Notes under the pieces: model-generated
What the model was told of the DNA's origin: nothing
The model's database searches: none
What the model saw: only the letters and a program-made list of their open reading frames with translations
Made by a program: the position numbers and the translations under genes
From: Fimbriimonadia bacterium
Lineage (GTDB): Bacteria > Armatimonadota > Fimbriimonadia > Fimbriimonadales > Fimbriimonadaceae
Assembly (NCBI GenBank): GCA_029824495.1
Contig: JALGXY010000378.1
Span: 1-9,439, forward strand
Direction: 5' to 3'
Length of the DNA stretch: 9,439 nt
Part shown: positions 1 to 4,919 of the stretch, piece after piece
Layout: each line of letters opens with the position of its first letter
How positions within the stretch are numbered: the stretch's first letter is position 1

Positions 1-33
1 CTTTGCAGCTTCAGAAAGAGCGGGAGAGATCAT
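1..33 (-). CDS. N-terminal fragment of an unidentified gene, third gene of a leftward operon (truncated by window edge)
   Basis: Only 11 codons are visible (MISPALSEAAK), too few to assign a family. The ATG at 33-31 shares one base with the TGA stop of the upstream M16 peptidase gene, giving TGATG on the minus strand. Such a stop/start overlap usually means translational coupling within one transcript, so this is probably the next gene of the FAH-fold/M16 operon. No separate ribosome binding site is evident. The reading frame stays open to the edge. The call rests on context, not on the protein. Confidence 0.5.
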   Translation of the reverse strand, partial: MISPALSEAAK

Positions 34-1265
34 CAGGTTTTCAGGGGGCCAATCGCAGTTAGATTGGTGGCAGACGGGTCAAAGCTAAGCTGTGCCTGCT
101 CCTGTACCTGCTCAGCAGTGACAGATTCGATTCGTTCCAGGGTCTCTTCCATAGGAATGATCCGGCCTCGAGCCAGCTCACTGCGGGCATTGCGCATCAT
201 CCTAGCGCTCAGGCCCTCCATGCCGAGGACCATACCGCCGCTCATGTTCTTCTTGATCCGCTCCATCTCGCCAGAGTCAGGAGCTGTCTGCATGATCTTA
301 TCCTGCTCGGTGCGAACGACCTCTTGAACTTGATCCCAAGTTTGAGGGCTCGTGCCGCCGTATACGTTCAGCATCGCACCGTCGATGTAGGTGGCGGAAT
401 AGGTGCCAATTGCATAGGCGAGCCCACGCTTTTCTCGAACTTCCTGGAAGAGCCTGCTGCTCATTCCACCACCCATGATCGAGTCGAGGACAGCAGTTGC
501 GTGCCGGTTCTCATCATCAAGCAGTGAGGCTGAGGGGCCGCCGATCACAAAGTGAACCTGTTCGATCTCTTTGTTCTCGATCGTGGTGACCGGGTGATCG
601 ACCGGTGTTCCAGATTTTGGGTCAGGATCTCCCGCCTTAAGGTCTCCGAGCCTCGATTCAGCCCACTTCAGAACGTCGGCTGGATCGACATTGCCAGCGA
701 CCGATAGGACGATTCGATCAGCAGTGCCGCGACGGTTTAGATAAGTCCGGAGATCGTCGGCATCAAAGCTGCGCACGGACTCGATCGTGCCGATCACAGG
801 GAGTCCGAGCGGGTGGCCCTGCCAGCGGGCCTGGACATGCAGATCATGGACCTTATCGGAAGGCTCATCTTCTCCTCGCCGAATCTCCTCAACGACAACA
901 CCTTTTTCTCGCTCAAGCTCTTCTGAATCGAAAAGCGAATCGGTGAGCATGTCGCAGAGAACATCGATGCTGTTTTCAGCCTCTTCGGCAAGCACTCTAC
1001 AGTAGTAGCAGGTGTTCTGCTTGTCCGTGAATGCGTTCAGCATTCCGCCCCGCCCCTCGATCTCTTCAGCAATCTGGATCGCAGAGCGTCGGCTCGTGCC
1101 CTTGAAGAGCATGTGCTCGATAAAGTGGCTGATGCCTGCCTCGTCTTCGAACTCGTTTGCGCTGCCTGTTCTGACCCAGAGTCCTATTGAGGCCGAGCCG
1201 ACATGGTCGACATTTTCGACGAGAATGCGGACCCCGTTTGAGAGAGTGAACTTTTGGACGCTCAT
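33..1265 (-). CDS. M16 family zinc metallopeptidase (processing-peptidase/PqqL-like)
   Basis: The protein has 410 residues from the ATG at 1265, the usual size of a bacterial single-chain M16B peptidase. The inverted zinc motif HFIEH gives H47, E50 and H51, with E50 as the catalytic base. The third zinc ligand is probably E127, in the EKGVVVEEIRR segment about 76 residues further on. The C-terminal half carries the family signature RLFQEVREKRGLAYAIGTYS, whose Arg and Tyr help hold the substrate in the closed clamshell. No signal peptide is seen, so a cytoplasmic location is likely. A TTG at 1307 would add 14 residues, but it lies inside the upstream FAH-fold gene. The ATG at 1265 starts 4 nt after that gene's stop and directly precedes the typical 'FTLSNGVRILVE' strand. 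M16B enzymes degrade or process peptides; the substrate here is unknown. Confidence 0.93.
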   Translation of the reverse strand: MSVQKFTLSNGVRILVENVDHVGSASIGLWVRTGSANEFEDEAGISHFIEHMLFKGTSRRSAIQIAEEIEGRGGMLNAFTDKQNTCYYCRVLAEEAENSIDVLCDMLTDSLFDSEELEREKGVVVEEIRRGEDEPSDKVHDLHVQARWQGHPLGLPVIGTIESVRSFDADDLRTYLNRRGTADRIVLSVAGNVDPADVLKWAESRLGDLKAGDPDPKSGTPVDHPVTTIENKEIEQVHFVIGGPSASLLDDENRHATAVLDSIMGGGMSSRLFQEVREKRGLAYAIGTYSATYIDGAMLNVYGGTSPQTWDQVQEVVRTEQDKIMQTAPDSGEMERIKKNMSGGMVLGMEGLSARMMRNARSELARGRIIPMEETLERIESVTAEQVQEQAQLSFDPSATNLTAIGPLKT

Positions 1266-1269
1266 CGGA

Positions 1270-2052
1270 TCAGCCAAAGTTTGCGGCAAGGTCTCCCAGG
1301 CCTTCAACCGAAAGGATCACTTCATCTCCTGCCATCAAAGTGCGTCCCAGTGTTGACATCTCAAGCGCTGGCTTCTGCAGAGGCGGCAGTGCAAAGAGCT
1401 CGCCAGGGAAGACCTCATGTCTGCCGCTCGCCTTGGCAATAAGATCGGCCATTCCCACTTCCGGCTGATCCAAGCCATCGACGATGACTTCTCCATTCAC
1501 CTTAAGCTGATATTTCCAGCGGAACGTTGTCTGATCAATCCGTTCAATTGAGCCGAGCTCGTCAGGAGTGACGAGGAAGGGCCCGACGAATATTCCAAGA
1601 TCTCTGGCCCACGCCTGCGGCTGGCCGGTGCTCTTAGCCGATTCCATCTCGTCGACAGAGACCAGGCAGAGCATCATCGTGAATCCGAGGACGAACTCCG
1701 CTGCTTCTGAACGATCAATCTGCGAGCCTCTGTCGGTGACGGTGCAGCAGATGCGGGCCTCAACATCCCAACCAGAACCATCCGCTGGTATCTCAATGTC
1801 GGAATTCGATCCGGTCACCAGCGTGGGGTTTACGTAGGTGTGCAGGAGCTCCTGCTGGCCTTGGTCGCCAGAATAGAGGTCGTAGAGTCGGACAGAGGGG
1901 CTAGATCCGAGAGGCTGAAAGAGGCGAATTGCACTCAATTCATGAATTTCGGTTCCGGTTCGGCCGTCTGTCTCATAGATTCGCTGATCGTGGAAAATCC
2001 CGGATCTCACCTCATCAGGGTGGTCCAGGAGCTCGAATCGGCAGAGCTTCAC
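1270..2052 (-). CDS. Fumarylacetoacetate hydrolase-fold protein with an apparently lost metal site
   Basis: The protein has 260 residues from a GTG start at 2052. The second half follows the FAH superfamily pattern: WDVEARICCTV (residues 95-105), the LGFTMMLC strand (122-129), FVGPFLVTPDEL (155-166), KVNGEVIVDGL (184-194), FPGELFALPP (215-224) and the closing AGDEVILSVEGLGDL (241-255). Catalytic members bind Mg/Ca through an E-x-E pair and a later Asp (as in NDVSARD). By eye only E98 of the pair remains: the second Glu is R100, the Asp position is C129, and the TGTP-type loop is missing. The protein may therefore be catalytically dead or use different chemistry. It is the first gene of the operon with the M16 peptidase, 4 nt upstream of it. 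A -10-like box lies 6 nt before the GTG and no Shine-Dalgarno is seen. Fold call is confident; function is not. Confidence 0.85.
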   Translation of the reverse strand: MKLCRFELLDHPDEVRSGIFHDQRIYETDGRTGTEIHELSAIRLFQPLGSSPSVRLYDLYSGDQGQQELLHTYVNPTLVTGSNSDIEIPADGSGWDVEARICCTVTDRGSQIDRSEAAEFVLGFTMMLCLVSVDEMESAKSTGQPQAWARDLGIFVGPFLVTPDELGSIERIDQTTFRWKYQLKVNGEVIVDGLDQPEVGMADLIAKASGRHEVFPGELFALPPLQKPALEMSTLGRTLMAGDEVILSVEGLGDLAANFG

Positions 2053-2058
2053 AGCGGG

Positions 2059-2064
2059 ATGCTA
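2059..2064 (-). promoter_or_regulatory. Candidate extended -10 box of the FAH-fold/M16 operon
   Basis: On the minus strand the sequence reads TGG-TAGCAT, then six bases, then the GTG start at 2052. The TGn triplet plus TAGCAT fits an extended -10 element. A transcript starting 6-7 nt downstream would begin at or next to the start codon, so the mRNA would be leaderless. No convincing -35 is seen. Inference from spacing and motif only. Confidence 0.4.
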
Positions 2065-2099
2065 CCAGGTAGGTGTCCTGAGCCCCAGGCAGTTAGCGT

Positions 2100-2130
2100 T
2101 TGACAGGCAGCCGTATTGGGCGGGTACGAT
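2100..2130 (+). promoter_or_regulatory. Candidate promoter of the response regulator gene
   Basis: A perfect TTGACA (2100-2105) is followed, 19 bp later, by TACGAT (2125-2130), which matches four of six -10 consensus bases. The spacer is 2 bp longer than ideal. It would give a leader of roughly 30 nt before the ATG at 2171. It lies in the 118-bp gap that separates this gene from the divergent FAH-fold gene. Confidence 0.4.
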
Positions 2131-2170
2131 GGGCAGTGTCTTCAGTTGAGGGCAGCTTGGTGACAAATTC

Positions 2171-2578
2171 ATGGCGCTGAAAGTTTTGGTCTGCGACGAC
2201 GAGCGGCACATCGTTCGCCTCATTCAGGTGAATCTCGAGAGGCAGGGTTACACTGTTGTGACCGCCTTTGATGGGAAGGATGGGCTTGAGAAGGTCAAGG
2301 CAGAAAAGCCTGATCTAATGGTTCTTGACGTGATGATGCCGTACATGGACGGCTTTGAGGTTTTGAAGGCGCTGCGGCGCGAGCCGGAGACAGAGGCACT
2401 GCCTGTGATCATGCTCACCGCTAAAGCACAAGACAAGGACGTGTTCGAGGGCTACCGTTATGGTGCTGACATGTACTTGACAAAACCGTTCAACCCGATG
2501 GAGCTGGTCTCCTTTGTCAACCGAATTGCCCAGGGCAAGGAAGACGAAGAGGGCGGCAGCAAAAAGTACGAACTTTGA
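2171..2578 (+). CDS. Stand-alone CheY-like response regulator receiver protein
   Basis: The protein is 135 residues, essentially one receiver domain and a short charged tail (KEDEEGGSKKYEL). All key residues are present: the acidic pair D9/D10, phospho-acceptor D53 in MVLDVMMPYMDG, T83 in IMLTA, and K105 in LTKPF. No DNA-binding or enzymatic output domain follows, so it should act by protein-protein contact or in a phosphorelay. No histidine kinase lies nearby, so its partner must be encoded elsewhere. It is monocistronic: a strong terminator follows 27 bp after the stop. The ATG at 2171 lacks a clear Shine-Dalgarno site. The pathway controlled cannot be told from the sequence. Confidence 0.95.
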   Translation: MALKVLVCDDERHIVRLIQVNLERQGYTVVTAFDGKDGLEKVKAEKPDLMVLDVMMPYMDGFEVLKALRREPETEALPVIMLTAKAQDKDVFEGYRYGADMYLTKPFNPMELVSFVNRIAQGKEDEEGGSKKYEL

Positions 2579-2605
2579 TTTTTTGAAAATCGAAGCGGTT
2601 TGAGT

Positions 2606-2650
2606 GAAGGCTCTTGGTGGAATTGCTCCACCAGGAGCCTTCTCATTTTT
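2606..2650 (+). terminator. Intrinsic terminator after the response regulator gene
   Basis: A 16-bp stem (2606-2621 with 2627-2642, one G-U wobble) closes a 5-nt loop (ATTGC) and is followed by TCATTTTT (2643-2650). This is a textbook rho-independent terminator. A further 8-bp inverted repeat, CGAAGCGG (2591-2598) and CCGCTTCG (2652-2659), encloses the hairpin and the T run. Confidence 0.9.
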
Positions 2651-2677
2651 GCCGCTTCGTCATCCGACAATTAAGGT

Positions 2678-3043
2678 GTGTTTGAGATTCTCTCAAGTCT
2701 GTCTGCAGACACGAGCACGCCCCCTGATAAGGTCGTGATGGTCTTGGAGGCCGTTCTGCCATCCCTTGTTGGTGTGGCAGTCTTCTTCGGTTTTAGTCGA
2801 CTTGAGCCATCAAATCCGTGGCGCAATGCCAGGTGGGCAGCATTTCTTCCGCTGGGATATGGCATCTGGACAGGCTCGGTCTATGTCGGGAGGATTCAGA
2901 GCTATCTCTACAAGCAGTTTCATCTTATCGGCCCGAACTTGACCCTTCTTCACTGGGTGATCCTGGCCCTGCCGGTGTTGACAGTGATCGGTCTAGCAGT
3001 CTGGAGCCTCTTGGATAATCGACGGCCAAAGCACGACTTCTAA
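2678..3043 (+). CDS. Small integral membrane protein of unknown function
   Basis: The protein is 121 residues from a GTG at 2678. Three hydrophobic segments are visible: about residues 19-40 (LEAVLPSLVGVAVFFGF), 53-71 (AAFLPLGYGIWTGSVYVG) and 89-112 (LLHWVILALPVLTVIGLAVW). The C-terminus is short and basic (DNRRPKHDF), so it probably faces the cytoplasm. I do not recognise the family. The start is uncertain. The GTG has a GACAAT box exactly 6 nt upstream, like other starts in this window. The ATG at 2738 has an AAGG five bases upstream and would give 101 residues, leaving the first membrane segment close to the N-terminus. The gene begins just past the preceding terminator, so it must have its own promoter. 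Confidence 0.7.
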   Translation: MFEILSSLSADTSTPPDKVVMVLEAVLPSLVGVAVFFGFSRLEPSNPWRNARWAAFLPLGYGIWTGSVYVGRIQSYLYKQFHLIGPNLTLLHWVILALPVLTVIGLAVWSLLDNRRPKHDF

Positions 3044-3065
3044 GGCAGGGCAGAGACCGCCATGT

Positions 3066-3071
3066 TAGAAT
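3066..3071 (+). promoter_or_regulatory. Candidate extended -10 box for the phenylalanine hydroxylase gene
   Basis: TGT-TAGAAT matches an extended -10 (TGn plus five of six consensus bases). It lies 17 nt before the ATG at 3089, so the leader would be only about 10 nt and carries no clear Shine-Dalgarno. No -35 match is seen at the usual distance. Confidence 0.4.
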
Positions 3072-3088
3072 GAGAGCAGAACTCAAAG

Positions 3089-4021
3089 ATGAGTGCTCAA
3101 CCTGAAAACCAGAAGCCTGCAGTTGGCCTGACGACAACCGAGGCCCCATTTATCGAAGAAGCGGTCAAAAGAGGCGAACTCTACATCAGCCAGCCGTACG
3201 ACCTCTACTCTGAAGACAACCATGAGGCGTGGCGTCGCCTCTTTTCTCGCATGGTTCCTCGCTGGGAGAAGTATGCAAACCAGCATTTTCAAAAAGGAAT
3301 TGCGAGCCTCTGCCTCGATCCCGAGGCCGTTCCTCGACTGGAGGACGTAAATCAATTCCTGAAACCCCTAACAGGGTTCCGAGCCAAGCCTGTGGCCGGA
3401 TTCGTTCCTGCTTTCCTCTTTTTCGAGTGCCTTAGAAACCGTGACTTCCCAACGACGATCACGATGAGGCGTCTTGATCAGCTTGAATACCTGCCTGAGC
3501 CTGACATCTTCCATGACATAGCTGGTCATGTCCCAATGCACACGGACAAGGCCTTTGCCGACACGCTTGTCAAGTTTGGGGACTGTGCCATGACGGCTGC
3601 AAGGCGTGCTCAGGATGAGAAGGATGAAGTTGAGCAGGTCAGGAAGCTGACGAGCAACATCATGGCCATGGCCAGGTTCTTCTGGTTTACGATTGAATTC
3701 GGCCTGATGAAAGAGAAGGGTCTGCCTCTGAAGGCGTACGGCAGCGGACTGCTCAGTTCTTGGGGCGAACTGGAGTATTCCGTTGATTCACCCGATGCTC
3801 AGCGATTCCCGCTCCAGCTCGAGTGGATCATCAATCAGTCCTTTGAAATCCATCACTACCAGCCCCTCTATTTCGTAGCCGAGTCTTTTGATCAGGTGTA
3901 CGAGCAGGTCGATCTGCTTGAGAAGTGGATGCTGGAAGGCAAGCTCGACAATGTTGCCCCTGGAGAACCGCAGGTCAGCGAAGCGGACCTCTCCAGTTTC
4001 CTGCATGCGGATTTAGGCTGA
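3089..4021 (+). CDS. phhA: Phenylalanine 4-monooxygenase (biopterin-dependent aromatic amino acid hydroxylase)
   Basis: The protein is 310 residues. This enzyme converts phenylalanine to tyrosine with O2 and a reduced pterin in the cytoplasm. The catalytic domain fills nearly the whole chain. Iron ligands are H142 and H147 in PDIFHDIAGHVPM and E203 in FTIEFGL. The conserved KAYGSGLLSSWGELEYS block (215-231) and YQPLYFVAESF (257-267) are also present. It lacks the regulatory ACT domain of animal enzymes. Unusually, about 56 residues separate H147 from E203, against about 40 in the human and Chromobacterium enzymes. The extra stretch is charged and probably helical (around 168-188). Phe versus Trp specificity cannot be settled by eye, but phenylalanine is the usual bacterial substrate. 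No pterin-carbinolamine dehydratase lies alongside. Expression is probably from its own promoter just upstream. Confidence 0.93.
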   Translation: MSAQPENQKPAVGLTTTEAPFIEEAVKRGELYISQPYDLYSEDNHEAWRRLFSRMVPRWEKYANQHFQKGIASLCLDPEAVPRLEDVNQFLKPLTGFRAKPVAGFVPAFLFFECLRNRDFPTTITMRRLDQLEYLPEPDIFHDIAGHVPMHTDKAFADTLVKFGDCAMTAARRAQDEKDEVEQVRKLTSNIMAMARFFWFTIEFGLMKEKGLPLKAYGSGLLSSWGELEYSVDSPDAQRFPLQLEWIINQSFEIHHYQPLYFVAESFDQVYEQVDLLEKWMLEGKLDNVAPGEPQVSEADLSSFLHADLG

Positions 4022-4030
4022 TTTGTCCCT

Positions 4031-4060
4031 GCGAGGAGCCAGAGCGTCTGGTATCCTCGC
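4031..4060 (+). other. Hairpin between the hydroxylase stop codon and the tRNA gene
   Basis: GCGAGGA (4031-4037) pairs with TCCTCGC (4054-4060). Inside, CCAGA (4039-4043) pairs with TCTGG (4047-4051) around a GCG loop. No T run follows, so it is not a standard intrinsic terminator. It may be a weak terminator, an mRNA 3'-end stabiliser or a processing site. Its right arm contains TGG-TATCCT (4049-4057), which could instead be an extended -10 for the tRNA gene 12 nt downstream. Confidence 0.45.
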
Positions 4061-4069
4061 ATCTCGTTC

Positions 4070-4145
4070 GCGCTCGTAGCTCAGCGGATAGAGCACCAGC
4101 TTGCGGAGCTGGGGGTCGGAGGTTCGAATCCTCTCGAGCGCGCCA
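4070..4145 (+). tRNA. tRNA-Arg (anticodon GCG), CCA encoded
   Basis: A complete 76-nt cloverleaf is visible. The acceptor stem GCGCTCG pairs with CGAGCGC. The D arm is GCTC/GAGC. The anticodon stem CCAGC/GCTGG holds loop TTGCGGA with anticodon GCG, which reads the arginine codons CGC and CGU. The variable loop is GGGTC. The T arm has loop TTCGAAT with stem GGAGG/CCTCT, where one pair is G-T. Discriminator G and an encoded CCA (4143-4145) close the gene. An SGNH-like gene on the opposite strand ends inside it. A run of seven T (4160-4166) lies 14 nt downstream. Confidence 0.97.
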
Positions 4146-4830
4146 CTTCTTCATTGTCCTTTTTTTGGACTTCCTTCGCTGCGGCGAAGATTTCTTTTCC
4201 AAATTTTTGCCTCAAAAGCTCTTTTGGCATCTGCTTTGGTGTTTCATCGCCAAGAAGAGCCAGGTAGATCAGGCACGCAGCACCAAGAGCTCCATCCTTC
4301 CCAGAGTGGTTGCCATCACTGGCCCACAGCTGAGCTTTCGGCGCCGTCCTAAGAATGAGGGGAAACAGATCAACTGCTGGTGCTGTTCTGGCTTTTGTCT
4401 GGCTGAGGACCTGGCCATACACTTTTTGGATGTAGTCCGACTCGTCGATCCCTCGCCTCGCCCACTCGATGAAGAGGACCGGTATAGAGCCTGCTTCACT
4501 AGCCAGATTGGCAAGGCCCACGGCCCCCTCTTGGCTGTAGAAGTACTTGCGCGATCTGCTCAGTGGTTGTCCCTGGATCACAACAGCTGACCAATTCCCG
4601 TTCTTAATTTTGGAAACGGTGCTCCGATTCGCCCAATGATCATTTGTTGTGGCTGCGAAAACTAACTCAATCTTGGCTTTGCGGCCTGATCCGTCCGACT
4701 CCAGCAGGCGCTTGACCGTGCGGGGGATGTTGTGCTGACTTGTGTGGCTGTTGCCTAAGAAGAGAATCTTGGGCCGCTGCGGCAGCGGAGAGAGGTCTTG
4801 AAGGCAGAGACCAAAGAGGAGCGAGAACAC
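4081..4830 (-). CDS. Exported SGNH/GDSL-type hydrolase-like protein whose 3' end overlaps a tRNA gene
   Basis: From the GTG at 4830 the protein is 249 residues. It starts with a hydrophobic export segment (MFSLLFGLCLQ), then ILFLGNSHT (block I, nucleophile S28). VVIQGQ matches the block around residue 85, and SDGNHSG provides the D172-x-x-H175 pair of block V. SGNH enzymes cleave ester or acetyl groups from sugars and lipids; the substrate here is unknown. Longer starts exist at 4896 (GTG) and 4929 (TTG). The last would overlap the divergent hexosaminidase gene. I prefer 4830 because it puts the hydrophobic segment first and leaves room for divergent promoters, but there is no clear Shine-Dalgarno. 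The last ~21 residues (from VARSRGFEPPTPSSAS) are antisense to tRNA-Arg, and the TGA stop lies in the tRNA D arm. The fold probably ends before this tail. Confidence 0.78.
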   Translation of the reverse strand: MFSLLFGLCLQDLSPLPQRPKILFLGNSHTSQHNIPRTVKRLLESDGSGRKAKIELVFAATTNDHWANRSTVSKIKNGNWSAVVIQGQPLSRSRKYFYSQEGAVGLANLASEAGSIPVLFIEWARRGIDESDYIQKVYGQVLSQTKARTAPAVDLFPLILRTAPKAQLWASDGNHSGKDGALGAACLIYLALLGDETPKQMPKELLRQKFGKEIFAAAKEVQKKDNEEVARSRGFEPPTPSSASWCSIR

Positions 4831-4880
4831 GAGTCTGATTACGCCGGGATTGGAACTCCTGGTTCCAGAGAGATTGGCAT

Positions 4881-4910
4881 TTGCAATCCAAGGCACTAAG
4901 CGTCCAGAAT
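4881..4910 (+). promoter_or_regulatory. Candidate promoter of the hexosaminidase gene
   Basis: TTGCAA (4881-4886) and CAGAAT (4905-4910) are 18 bp apart. Transcription would begin about 4917, just before the ATG at 4920. This is one reason to prefer that ATG over the TTG at 4881, which would lie inside the -35 element. Motif matches are partial. Confidence 0.35.
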
Positions 4911-4919
4911 CGGGTCGGA

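Noticed and set aside
4070..4145. tRNA-Arg as an integration site of a mobile element
   Set aside because: No integrase gene and no repeated copy of the tRNA 3' end were seen within the window.
4156..4170. GTCC-T7-GGAC palindrome downstream of the tRNA as a terminator
   Set aside because: The stem would be only 4 bp with the T run in the loop, so it is not an intrinsic terminator. The bases are also codons of the SGNH-like gene. A simple T-run effect on tRNA transcription remains possible.
3925..4590. 221-codon plus-strand open frame across the hydroxylase end, tRNA and SGNH region
   Set aside because: It runs through a tRNA gene and lies antisense to the SGNH motifs. Its middle (SADRAPACGAGGRRFESSRA) is the familiar false translation of a tRNA gene.
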